DNA of 64,000 bases from Dendrobium chrysotoxum (lineage: Eukaryota; Streptophyta; Magnoliopsida; Asparagales; Orchidaceae). This document shows positions 20,688 through 32,354 of this stretch, piece after piece; position 1 is the stretch's first letter; every line of letters starts with the position of its first letter. The notes under the pieces were generated by a model, which was given only the letters and a program-made list of their open reading frames with translations, ran no database searches and had not been told where the DNA came from. The position numbers and the translations under genes are program-made. The DNA lies in NCBI GenBank assembly GCA_019925795.1, contig CM034303.1, positions 7,254,001 through 7,318,000 on the forward strand, read 5' to 3'.

Positions 20688-22377
20688 TGTCACAACCAAC
20701 CACGATTTGACCAATAGACCGACATGTCATACCGCATTGAATTGGGACAAGTTAAGCCCAAGATATAAGTTTTGGGAAAATTTTAAAGTTCTTCCAATTA
20801 AAATTTGAAACAAACGACAAAGCTTCTAATTAACTTCAGCAAGTAGAATAAAAACTCATCCAAAAATTTTTGTTCATTTCATCAAAATGTATATACAGTG
20901 TTTACATTACAATACATGATCGCAAACTAGAAAAAAAACTAATAAAACAAACTAGCCATGATTGTACAAAATCAGGAAAGTACCTATACAAACTCAAATA
21001 GATTAGGTCTTGGATGCTCAACTACTCAACTAGCTCTTTCTCTTTTCCTTGATCTGAAACAAAAGATAGAATATGTGTGAGCCAACATAGCTCAGCAAGT
21101 CACACCCACCGATCTAATTTTTTAAATAATTTACTTATTTAACATTTAAATAAATTAAAAAGTAGTTCAATAAAAATATATCGTATTAAGCATGATATTA
21201 ATTATAAATATCCAAAATAAAATAGGCTGTGCACTGAAAGTAAATAAATAAGCACTTATTATATTAGAACTGAAAATAACATATTTCTTCAAACCCTTAT
21301 ACCTCCAATCAGAAATAGACCCTTATGGCTCTTATATGGGCATATCAGAAAACAAACCCTTATAACTCCTAATGCTCAGCATATATTAGATATTAAAAAT
21401 TATAGGCCCTTACGACTCCATTCAGTATTTAGCACTAAAATAAAACTTCCCCTACATATCAGATCTCCTCATAATTAGATAATTCAAGCAGATAAATACA
21501 TATATCATTTTAATTCAGTACATGGAATGTAAATAAATCAACTTACAAAAAATCACAGTGTGTTATATTAATAGACTATAATTTCAACAACATGGTAGAG
21601 ATGCATGATTTCATAAATTCACTATATTACAAGGGACTATTTAGAATATTATTTTAAAAATTGTAATTATACTATAACATTATTTTTGGGATTAAAAATA
21701 TTTTATAATTAAATAAAATAACACATATTTTAAATTGCCCTGTGAAAACTTTCCAGAAAAATATTTTAAATGTCTAGAATTATCATATGTACAACATACA
21801 TAAAGTTATGCAGTGAAAATTTTATGGGTACAAAGTTATCCCAATTTTTTTCCTATTAAAATTATAATTTAATTTAAAAAATCCCAAAATTTTCATATTT
21901 TTGGAAACTAAGATAGTCAGAATGTATCCAAACCTTAGCTTTCTCTCACTAGAAGCCTCCACTATCTAGCCAGATTCCCAAATGAGAGAAATGGGTTTCA
22001 AAATGGTGAAAAATAATATTTTAAATATAAAATTTGAGCCTAGCACTATGGCGCCTTAACCCGCTCATCGCAGTGCCCTCCTTATAGGAGTACTGTGCCG
22101 CATCGCCGCTATTGATGCTGCAACACCCGATTTATTTTGGCCAAAAATAGAGAGCACAAAGCTATAATGTTGCCAAAACCAGTGTCACCACACATAAATT
22201 ACTCAAACATGTATAGATACCCACGGGACCAGCTTCAGACAAGATTCAAACACTCATATGTATACAAAACATTCTCAAATATATGCAAAGGGGATTAATC
22301 ACATAAATTTAGTTAGTTACCTTTATATGGTTAGGTCAGAATAGGTGCAACCGTACATGGATTCAGTAGGTGCTACA
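20688..22377 (-). repeat. 3' LTR of the decayed element
   Basis: Plus-strand start TGTCACAACC and end GTGCTACA, followed by the polypurine tract complement ATTCTACCCTCAGAAAAA. It carries 'CCCTTATRACTCC' repeats (21,300-21,430) and the GCACTATGGCGCC block (22,040-22,130). Confidence 0.8.
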
Positions 22378-22439
22378 ATTCTACCCTCAGAAAAATATCA
22401 TCATTGACATTTCAAACTCAGATCAACGAAACAGATCAT

Positions 22440-23640
22440 GGTATAACCATCTTATCTTGAACTCCTACTCTCAAGTAGCTTCTCTTTCTGTTCTATGCTT
22501 CCACTGTATTTAATCACTTTGGGATATATTTATTCTATAATCCTCTAACATCATATGAAAGAATCCTTTCTAGTTCCTCTCTATAACTCAAATTCAGATG
22601 GATTTCAACTTCAACTGTAGACATGCAATGCTCAAAATCAAACACCCATTTTCTCAGAGATGACACATGGAATACATCATGAATATTAGACATATGGTCT
22701 GGCAATTGTAACCTGTAAGCATTTTTTTATTTTTTAATTATTTCAAATGGTCAAATGTACCTTGGATTCAACTTTTCTTATTTCCAAACTTGCTGATGCC
22801 CTTCATCGGTTGAATTTTCACACACATAAATCTCCAACTTTGAATTCCATAGCTTGTTGCTTGTCATCATAATACTATCTCTATCTATCTTGCATGGCTT
22901 TTAATCTATCCTTGATCATATAAATCTTTTCAATAGCATCGTCAACCAAAGCTATCTCAATCAAACTCCTCTCACCAACTTTTATCCACGATAGAGAGGT
23001 TATGCACTTTCTATCATATAGAGCTTCATATGGGGCCATACTTATACTTGACTGAAAACTATTATTGTAGGCAAATTCAATCAAAAGTATGTGATATTTG
23101 CAGCTACCACTGAAGTCCAAAATACATAACCTCAAAAAGGTCTTCTAACACCATAATAACCCTCTTAGATTGTCCATTAGCCTATGGATGGAAGGTTGTA
23201 CTGAAATGCAATTTCATGCCAAAAATTTGTTGGATACTTCTCCACAGTTTAGAAATAAGCGTGCCATCTCTATCAAAAACTATCACTTTCAGTATCCCAT
23301 GTAGCTGGATGATTTCTTGCACATACACCTATGCTAATCTATCTGCTGAATCAGAATGTTGGAACAAAATGAAGTGCACATACTTCATCACATGATCTAC
23401 TACAACCCAACTAACATTATGTCCTTATCTCGATTTGGGAAATTCCATAGCAAAATCAATTATCACTTCCTCCCATTTGCATTTTGGAATTGGTAATGGT
23501 TATAGAAAACCTTCTGGAGATTGATATTCTGGTTTTACTAACTGATATGCTTCATATTTTGAAATGAAATCTGCTACATTCTTCTTTAAATAAGGCCATC
23601 AGAACATACCTTTTGAATTATTGTATATTTTATTACTTCA
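22440..23640 (-). pseudogene. Integrase region of the decayed element
   Basis: The 23,135-22,881 frame reads FSGSCKYHILLIEFAYNNSF...MAPYEALYDRKC, the well-known integrase core end (LIEFAYNNSYHSSIGMAPFEALYGRKC) of chromoviruses. Further pieces upstream (to about 23,640) include the core around 'kmdfvtgfp'-type words. Stops and frameshifts are frequent. Confidence 0.75.
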
Positions 23641-23754
23641 AAGATAAATAGTATATCATGAATAGTGTGCCTCATATAGAATTATATATCTCGGATCTCA
23701 AGAATTAGGAACCCACATGCTACCTTTATAGAAGATAATACCAGAATCAAATAA

Positions 23755-24560
23755 TCACAATTTAGATTTCTTACCAGAATAAATCTGATCAATTAGTTTC
23801 AGATACTCTGCATCTGACTTTTGAGCTTCCTGAATCCTTTCCCACATAGATGATTGAATAGTCATCTGAGCTAGAATTTTAGAATCCAAATCAATAGGAG
23901 CAATCACCTCTAATTGTAGTCTTTTCACATCCTGAATTAGGTGTTCATCAGAAGTAAGCAAAAGACTCGATATTATATAAAATTTTTTGCTCAAGGTGTC
24001 TGCCCCTATATTTACCTTACTTGACTGATATTAAATAATCAAATCATAATCTATAATCAGTTCAATGTTCAAGCCACCTTCTTTGCCTCAAGTTCAAATT
24101 CTTCCAAGTGAATATAGGTTTTAGACTCTAATAATCAATAAAAATCTCATGTACAGCTCTGTACTGCCTCTAAATCTTCAAAGAAAATATAATAACTTCT
24201 AGTTCTAAATCATGTGTCAGATAATTCTTCTCATGTGGATTCAACAACTTGGAAGCATACACTACAACTTTGTAGTGCTGCATAAGAACAAATCATGGTC
24301 CTATCAATAAAGCATCAATGAGCACTTGAAATCCTTCTATTTTTGATGGACTAGTTAGAACTGGAATAGATGTCAAATAATCCTTCAGTCTCTGAAAACT
24401 CTCCTTATAATCAGATATCTAAACAAAAGCCACTGACATATGAATCAATCCCAACATAGGTGCAAAAACTTGAGAAAATCCTTTCACAAACTTCCAGTAA
24501 TAATCGGCCATGCTTATAATGTTACACCTTAGATATTGTAGTAGGCCTCGGCTAATCAAC
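23755..24560 (-). pseudogene. RNase H and linker of the decayed element
   Basis: The 23,994-23,755 frame (LILAQMTIQSSMWERIQEAQKSD-like) is the RNase H-integrase linker. 24,200-24,560 shows minus-strand words of the RNase H domain (VVYASKLL, HEKNYLTHDLELEVI). Frames are broken. Confidence 0.65.
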
Positions 24561-24599
24561 AATAGCTTGAACTTTTTGTAAATCTACAAAGATACCAAC

Positions 24600-25300
24600 G
24601 TTACTCTCACCACATACCCCAAAAATGAAATACTCTTCAACCAGAATTCATACTTTGAGAATTTACTATATAGATGATGCTGCCTTAGAGTCTCCAGAAC
24701 AGTCCTCAGATGATCTACATGCTCCTCTTTAAAAGCTGAGTAAACAAGAATATCATCTATAAAAATAATAACAAACTAATCCAGATACTCCCCAAAAATC
24801 ATGTTAATTATTTTTATGAAAAATGCATGTGAATGCCCCAAAAGAAATGATTAAAAACTTGTAATGCCCATATAAGGCAGTGAAAGTTTCCTTCATCATA
24901 TCTGTCTCTCACCTTCACCTGATAGTTTCCAAATCTCATATCAATCTTAAAAAAACATAGAAGATCCTACAAGCTGGCTAAACAAATAATTGATCCTAAA
25001 TAGAGGGCACTTCTTAATTGTGATCTTGTTTAATTTTCTGTAGTCTATATATATGTGCATCGTATCATCCTTCTTCTTTATAAATAGAATAGGTGCTCCC
25101 CACGGAGACACACTAGGACGGACAAAACATCTATCAACCAACTTCTGAAACTCCATAGGAACCACTCTATATGGAGCCTTGGATATCAGAGAAATACCTG
25201 AAAATACATCAATGAAAAACTCAATCTCTTTATTAGGTGGTAAACTCACTAACTCCTGAGGGAAGATATCAAGAAATTCCCACACTACCAGGGCATCAAA
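24600..25300 (-). pseudogene. Reverse transcriptase of the decayed element
   Basis: The 25,285-24,947 frame reads EFLDIFPQELVSLPPNKEIEFFID, APYRVVPMEFQKL, then SPWGAPILFIKKKDDTMHIYIDYRKLNKITIKKCPL, matching the start of chromovirus RT. FIDDILVYS, the YIDD-type catalytic motif, lies at 24,764-24,738. Several stops separate these parts. Confidence 0.85.
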
Positions 25301-25849
25301 TAGAGATCCAAAGTATGCTCCTATCCTAAATAGATGCTAAAAATACACTACAACCCTTCCTCCACAACTTATCCCCCTAAATAGTAGATATTAGACACGA
25401 GAGAACTCCTTTAACTCCCTAGAATAAATAGCTCTCACTACCTAAAAATAGTGTAACCCTCTTTTTCAAAAAAATTAATCCGAGCTTTATATCGACTCAA
25501 CCATTCTATACTCAGAATGGCGTTAAATTCAGAGATAGGTAATGAAATCAAACGGGATCTTTATTTTTTACTAGATATTTTAATATCACAGAAATAGACT
25601 TTACTGGAGATCATATCATCCATAGTTGGTAAAATAATTGATAGAGAAAAAGGCAATACCATAGAAGGCAAGTGTAGTAAATCAAAATACCTCTTAAAAT
25701 AAATCTATATGGTTCCATAATTAAATAAAACATGATAGGGAATATCAGAAATATAGGTTGTACTCTCTCAAAAATCTATAGCACTTTTTCTCAGTAGTGC
25801 TAATCAATTGTGGAATGTACTTGGGCAATGCAGTAAACTCTACCTCATA

Positions 25850-26510
25850 CTGTATAACTATCAAGCTCCCCTAAATAAGCCTCCAAAAAGTCTTTTGCAT
25901 CTGTTGTCGTGCAGATAGAGGTATAAATCATTCTCTAAAAATATCTATAAACTCATCCTAACTAATTAAGAAGTTCAGCCTCCTTTGAAATATTTCCCAT
26001 TGATGGCCCATCCACCAGTGCTCAACCTCCCCATCTAACAAAAAAATAGCTAATAATATCTTCCCCTTAAAAGGATACTGCATTCCATCAAAAGTTTTTT
26101 CCAGCTCATCAACCTATCTTCTATTACTCTGGGCTCAGCAGTGCATTCAAACCTTGGAGGCTTCAACCTCAGAAACATTTATAAATGCCTGTCAACATCA
26201 TCAGATAAGACTAAGAAAATCCTTCTCTGAACCTTGCCCATCAGTTGGGCTACAAGACATACAAACTATGAAATGGAATCAAAATTGACAATAGGAGTAG
26301 TAATCTGCACTGGTGCTACCTAACTGACACTCTACCCATCTGTCATATCTGAGTTTATCAGATCCATCAGAAAACCACACAAGACATACAGTTGAATAGA
26401 AATGCACATGAAAATAAATAGAAATGAATACTAAAGCATCACCCAGAACCACCTCACTTGAATGCAGATCAATTTATATGACTCTATTTTACAATCAGAT
26501 TCCCCCAAAA
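25850..26510 (-). pseudogene. Gag relic of the decayed element
   Basis: Minus-strand words such as LLDGEVEHWWMGHQW (about 26,040-25,990) match the hydrophobic gag core of chromovirus elements, between the protease/RT and the primer site. Frames are broken and no start is recognisable. Confidence 0.5.
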
Positions 26511-26515
26511 CCATT

Positions 26516-26529
26516 GCTTTGATACCCAA
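26516..26529 (-). other. Primer binding site of the decayed element
   Basis: On the minus strand, directly inside the 5' LTR, TGGGTATCAAAGC resembles TGGTATCAGAGC, the initiator-Met tRNA site of chromoviruses, with one insertion and one substitution. Confidence 0.65.
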
Positions 26530-27224
26530 AAGAGAACGTCACCACCACCCTTAATATGACCCATAGATAGATAGATCATACTGTGTTAAATTGGGACAGG
26601 CAAAACTTAATATTTAAGTTTTGGGAAAATTTCAGGGTTCTTCCAACTAAAATTTGAAACATACGACTAAGTTTCTAATTAACTTCAATAAACAAAATAA
26701 ATAACTCATCCACAAATTCATCAAAATGTATATACAATGTTTACACTATAATACATGGCTATATACCATAAAAGAAACTAATAAATTAAACTAGCCATGA
26801 ATGTACAAAATCATGGAAGTACCTATATAGATGAAAGTTCGTGAAGGTTGTTAAACCTTAAGGAACTAGCCTGAGGCTCACTAATTCGAAAGCAGTACTT
26901 TCACTTTGATGCGGAAGCTAATTAATTTGTAAATAATTACAAAGATGGTGATTATATTCTAATTATCACAATAAAATATTAATCTCAAAATTTCACCAAG
27001 CAGTTATCACCGAAAATAAAATGCGGGAAAATAAAGTGTGAAAGTAAAAATTAGAATAAACACACCAGAAATTTATAGTGATTCGGTCAATCCATGACCT
27101 ACGTCTACTCCCTGGAGACCTCCTCTCTAGGTATTGCACTAAACTCTTTAGTGGCTCTCCTTTAGCTCCCTCAGCTAGGCGAAGAAGCCCTTAAAAACTC
27201 TTTTCCACCAACTTGGTGCGCAGA

Positions 27225-27385
27225 GGACCGTACTCCTTTTCACTCTCCTAATGAGGCAGAGAACCTGGACTCATTTTCACCCTCCTGGTGAGGTTGAGAA
27301 CATTGACTCCTTTTTACCCTCCTAATGAGGTAGAGAACTTGGAATCACTTTCACCTTCCCTGATGCGGCGGAGTAGTTTGGTCTT
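27225..27385. repeat. 37-bp tandem repeat, about four copies
   Basis: Units of the type 'actcattttcaccctcctg' followed by 'gtgaggttgagaacattg' repeat with changes from 27,230 to 27,380 inside the copia LTR. Confidence 0.7.
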
Positions 27386-27690
27386 TTGACACCAAAGAGG
27401 TCTTCTTCCCAAAGCTTCTCTCAAGATAAACCTTGACTCTTGGAGGACCTCAGGTGCAAGTTCGTCGAAGCAACCGTGCGAAAACCCCCTCTTACACTCC
27501 CTTGAAGCCCACAAGGATCTTCTCCATCTCTTACAAACTCCACCCTTTCTCTCCTTAGCCCAAAGCTCCCTCTTCAAGCTTTCTCCAGAAGAAAATAACT
27601 CAATGAATGCTCAAAAGACTCTTACAAAGTCTTATGAGAAAGCTTAAATAGAAGGCTTCAAAAAGTCCTAAAAATTCAATTCAGCCTTCA

Positions 27691-28232
27691 AAGATCGTAC
27701 AATATGATTGCATGATCGTCCAGTATAATGTGCAAAATTTAACCTGTTAATATTGTACGATCACCGGTTAGTACAGTATGAATAGTTCAAATTTTACCTA
27801 TTAGCCTGTACGATCATCAATATGAATGACCAATCATACAGTACGATTATTTCAACTAAAAAGCAGTTCGGTCAAGATGAATCATGGGACGACCAAATAT
27901 CATCTCTGTTAATCGTACAGTATGATCCAGTTCATACAATACGATCAAAAAATCAAAATTAAGCAGATTCAATTGATTAATCATAGGATTAAATTAGGCA
28001 ATATTTTAAACATCGTACAATATGAATAGAACAACTTTTCAAATTCAAATTTTTGCATAATTTAATGAACTGCGGGGTCTCTAATTATAACAAATCATCT
28101 AGTACGATATGATATTCGTATTGTATGATTAGTTATATTTTAAAATTATTTTTAAAAAAAAATAAAATATTTTAATTAATTTTTGTAACACCAGATTATA
28201 TAGTACGATTTATATCGTATAGTATGATATAT
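27691..28232. repeat. Cluster of CGTACARTATGAT-like words in both orientations
   Basis: About a dozen copies of a near-palindromic word ATCGTACARTATGAT (for example 27,694-27,708, 27,912-27,925, 28,012-28,024) and its reverse complement are scattered over 540 bp of the copia LTR, separated by unrelated AT-rich sequence. Confidence 0.75.
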
Positions 28233-29947
28233 AAAAAAATTAAAAAATTTAAAATTATTTTTTCTGCCCTTGTGTAAGTCTGCACGGTCACCAAGCTAGT
28301 ATACACTCTTACAAGGCTTGACTCAAGAAATTAAAAATAAATAAATAAAAATTACAGACTCTTTTATTATAACCTATTCTACCCAATCTTGAGCCCTGAA
28401 TCTTCAAAGAATGGTAAATGTTGTACCTGAAATGTTAGTCAACATACAAACAAAAATGCACCACAAATAATAGGAGAAATAAAGAGGCAATCAGTAATTT
28501 TTTTTATCATCAAAATCATAAACTCGAAAGCCTGAGTTACAACAATAGACTCAGACAGATCAGATCTTGGATGCTCAGCTACTCAACTGGCTTTTTCTCT
28601 TTCCCCTAACCTAAAATAGAAGGCAAAATATATATGAGCCAACAAAACTCAACAAGGCACATCCATCGATCTAAATTTTCAAACAATTTACTTTTAGTAT
28701 TTAATTAAATGTAAAAGTAGTTCAATAAAAATATATTGTACTAAGTATGATATTAATTAAATATATCTAACATAAAGCAGACTGTGTACTAAAAGTAAAT
28801 AAACAAGCACTTCTTATATCAAAATAATAAATAATATATTTCCTTTAGGCCCTTATACCTCATATCAAAAATAGACCCTTATGACTCCCATGCTGGCATA
28901 TTAAAAAACATGCACTTATAACTCCTAATGCTCAACACATATCAAATGTTTAAAATTTCAGACCATTATGACTCCCTTATGCATTTAGCACCATAACAAA
29001 ACTTTTAGAATATAACTTCCCCCACATATAAATAAATCAACTTGCAAAAAATCACAGTGTATTAAATAAGTAGACTACATTTCAACAACTGAGTAGGAAT
29101 ACAATATTTCATAAATTCACCTGATTAAGGGATATTATACAGAACATTGTTTTAAAGCTTTAATTATACTACAACAATTTTTTGGATCAAAGTTATTTTA
29201 TAATTAAATAAAATAGCATACATTTCAAACTACTTGGGTGAACACTTTATAAAAAAGGCCTAAATGTCAAGAATTGTCATGTCTACAATATACATAAAGT
29301 TACACGGTGTAAGTTCTATGAGTACAAAGTTATCACAATTTTTTCTTAACAAAATTATAATTTAAATTAGAAAATTTTCAAAATTCTCGTATTTTTAAAA
29401 ATTGAGAACGGTAGAGTGTAACCTACCTCAATCTGAATAACTTTCAAAATTGGAACTACAACATAAAGTGGACCAAACCCTATCTTTCTCTCACTAAAAA
29501 CCTCCTATCTTTCTCTCTAGGCGACAACCCAAATGAGAAAAACGGGTTTTGAAATGGTGAAAAAGTATATTTTAAATATAAAATTTAAGCCTACAGCTGC
29601 ATGCCCGAACTTGCACGCCGCAACACTTCCCTTATAGGAGCACAACACCGAGGCGCCACCACCAATGCTGCAGCACCCAATTTATTTGGGCTAAAAATAG
29701 AGAGCCCAAATGCTATGGTGTCGCTAAACCTAGAGTTGCGGTGCCCTAAGAGAAAATTTTAATATTACTCAAACATGAACACAAACCCTCGGACCCGCTT
29801 TAGACTAGATTTAGACACTCATATGCATACATAACATTCTTAGACATATGAAAAAGGGTTTAATCACATAAATTTAGTGAGTTGTCTTTATCAGGTCGGA
29901 TCATAATAGGTGCAACCATGCATAGATTCAATAAGCTTTACACTCCA

Positions 29948-30440
29948 AGCCGCAATAGAGGTAATGTTTTTCATATTATACTCCTCGGTACATACATAAT
30001 TATTAATGAATTCAAGCAATTCGGTCAAAATCCCCAGCTACTGCAAGTCAAGTATGTAACTGGTAGGTCCTCCACAGAAACCTTGGCTAACAACACTTGA
30101 GCCACAACTAGCTCTAAATCTTTCATGTTAAGTATCTCCTTTAGAAATTGAGTAATAAAAATCATCAACAAATCATTGCATTCTTTCCTCATCCGTAGTA
30201 ATGCTTGCAAGTTCTTCAGCGGCCTTTGCGAGCTGGTGGTTTCTATCACGAACAACCTCTTGAACTCAGCTAAAGAAGAGATGACATTGAGTGACAGAAG
30301 CAAGAATCACCTTAGAGGCCTCCTTGAAGGTAGTGAAGATAACCAACACTTCAATGCATTGATGATTTAAAGAAGAGAGACATCCAAATCAAAGTAAGCA
30401 AGATGGACACCAGATTTGTCTTTCCCTTAAACAAATCAAG
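29948..30440 (-). pseudogene. Gag core of the old Tat relic
   Basis: The 30,303-30,025 frame contains SLAEFKRLFVIETTSSQRPLK and NLQALLRMRKECNDLLMIF, then ITQFLKEILNMKDLELVVAQVLL. This is the Tat gag core in which 'F...F...S.R..K...L..I.Q...ESL..Y..RF' is conserved, compare 7636-7770 in the young element. Upstream words near 30,440-30,370 (HLDLFKGKTN) match the KLDLYDGKTDP block. It lies just outside the CTCCA duplication, so the chromovirus element inserted into gag. Confidence 0.65.
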
Positions 30441-30699
30441 GTGAGAGATTTTATATTTTGCTAGAGGCTTGGCCTCATAAATCTGCCTTGGGAAGGCACT
30501 GAATAGTGGCGACCTCCTTCTCATTCCTCCTAACGAAGAGTTGAAGTATACTCCTAACCGTCAGGATAATATGTCTCATTTGCAACTAGAGTAGAGGTCA
30601 AGGCTCTAGCTCCAAAAGGTCTCCTCCTCACAATTGAATTAAAGTATACTTTGGGCATCTCTGCTCTTGGACTATTTCTTGGAGTTCTCACCCACACAG

Positions 30700-30870
30700 G
30701 CTAGATAATTCAAGTCATTATCTCCTCAAATTTAGGAAATGTCAGATAGTCACAAACTCTTAGTCTCCATATTGATAGATTCTTCTCCACCACTTTGATG
30801 TTGTTACGCTTTATGCAATGCTCCTCTTTTAAGTAATGGCATGCTCGATGCTCACTGTAGTTATAATGTT
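30700..30870 (-). pseudogene. Possible second gag knuckle trace
   Basis: Minus-strand words like QHYNYSEHRACHYLKEEHC (about 30,870-30,810) faintly resemble a Tat nucleocapsid knuckle. It is on the wrong side of the gag core for the same element, so it would belong to another copy. Weak. Confidence 0.25.
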
Positions 30871-32340
30871 GAATTCAAAACCATCTGCAAATCATCCTGC
30901 TATACTGAGAATATTGAGTGAAAAACAAAAATCAAAAGAGAGAATAGTTCTAGATTGAGACCCTCTGAAATTTCTATAAAATTCAATTTATTAAAAAAAA
31001 TGCATAAACTAAGCTCACCCCTTAACCACCTCCTTATAGAATTATGTAGGAACTTGAGTGTTACAGAATTGGCTACATAAAGGACTATGTAAAAAATAAT
31101 AGAAAATATAATAATCATGTAACCTGATTGGAATGTTTGACTTGAAGAAGTAGTCTTCTGAGCCTTATGAAATCACATGTCTGAATAGTTGAGTAGCCAA
31201 TCAATAATTTGCTTTCAGAAGTTGTCATTCCTGGAGTAGTCACAAAGGATGAATTCATAGATAGTAATCACTAGGATCAACTGAATGCCAAGCACGCTTG
31301 ACTAGTAAAAGTTCTTAGGTCACAATCATCTGCTTGAGAGAATTTCTCTTATAAACCGACGAGTCTCCTTTGAGTTGAGAAAGACTATATCGAGTTAATT
31401 TGGCTTGAACCAGCTTGATTTAGCATGAATCAAGTCAACTTAGCTTGAATAAAATTTCCTCTATATTTGGATGTACGTCCAATGCTATCAATTGTTAATA
31501 AATGGAATGGCAAGAGGAGTTGGCGTTAGGGGTTTACCAATTACGTCTGTCCTATTTGTTACCTTGGGAAAAAAAAATTTGGGCAATTTAAATTATGTAA
31601 TTTGCCCGCTAACAGAATCACCAATTTTTTAAGGGTCAAAAGTGTTGCAATTAATAAAATTATTTATTAACATATAAATATTTTGTCTAATAGTTATAAT
31701 ATAAATATATAATAATAATCATTATTATAATATATACTTATTATTAAGAATATTTTTAGGAAAATTTTTTAAACAAGGTGAGCACTCTAATCTAACCCTC
31801 TAAGATTTTCAAATTTATTTTCAATCAATGCACTACGAGTATGCTTGCGTGCCATCGGTCTCATTGCCACTTTGGCATGCCACCGGTCTCAGTGATCCTG
31901 CGAGAACTTCCTAACAAGATCTTGTCATTTGTATCGTCACATTCGCACGCTATTGATCCCATTGCTAATCACCACCTTCACATGCCATCAATCTTGTAGG
32001 TCCTGTTACCATTTTCCCCATGAGATCGCATTGTGACCTCGTCTCCTATGAGATTTATCATTACTTCCTCTCTTCATTGTGGTAGAGGATTTCATTAATG
32101 GAGTTAAAATGTGCTATATTAGATAAAGATTGAAGTTTATGCATTAAATATATAAAAGTAAAAATTTTGGGTGTTGCATATGCTTAAATCTTCTCTTTCT
32201 TTAGACTCTCCTCTATTGTTTGTAGACAACACTCTTGCATTAATATATTATTCAATTTTGATAAAAACATTCTATTTGTAATTTCTATATTAAGAAGAAC
32301 TTTGAGATGCCAAAGATGCAATCTTGAAAAAGATAAAAGA
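30871..32340. other. Intergenic stretch, no gene seen
   Basis: AT-rich, with degenerate 'catgccatcggtctca'-like repeats at 31,840-32,010. The short minus frame 31,118-30,900 shows no similarity. The downstream (3') flank of the PPR gene lies at the right edge. Confidence 0.6.
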
Positions 32341-32354
32341 AATACCTCCCATAA

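Larger units (their letters stand above)
26832..28544 (-). mobile_element. Ty1/copia-type solo LTR
   Basis: 1,713 bp with TGAAAG...CAACA ends (TGTTGTAACTC...CTTTCA on the minus strand), flanked by a perfect 5-bp duplication ATAGA (26,827-26,831 and 28,545-28,549). The minus strand has TTTTGATGAT near its start, and the plus strand has 'tatagtgattcggtcaatccatgacc' as two adjoining words near 27,077-27,103; both are typical of SIRE/Maximus-type copia LTRs. No internal coding region, so it is a solo LTR. The minus frame 27,577-27,314 is not a recognised protein. Confidence 0.85.
20688..29942 (-). mobile_element. Complete but decayed chromovirus-type Ty3/gypsy element
   Basis: Target duplication CTCCA at 20,683-20,687 and 29,943-29,947. 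The 3' LTR is 20,688-22,377 (1,690 bp). The 5' LTR is 26,537-29,942, which is 1,688 bp after subtracting the nested Ty1/copia LTR and its duplication, so the pair agrees in length. Primer site, gag, protease, RT, RNase H and integrase occur in the right order on the minus strand, all degenerate. The LTRs are clearly more diverged than those of the young Tat element, so this insertion is much older. Confidence 0.85.
26537..29942 (-). repeat. 5' LTR of the decayed element, interrupted
   Basis: Matches 20,688-22,377 in order. It starts CGTCACCACC (TG has become CG) and ends GCTTTACA. It is split at 26,831/28,545 by the Ty1/copia-type solo LTR. Confidence 0.8.
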
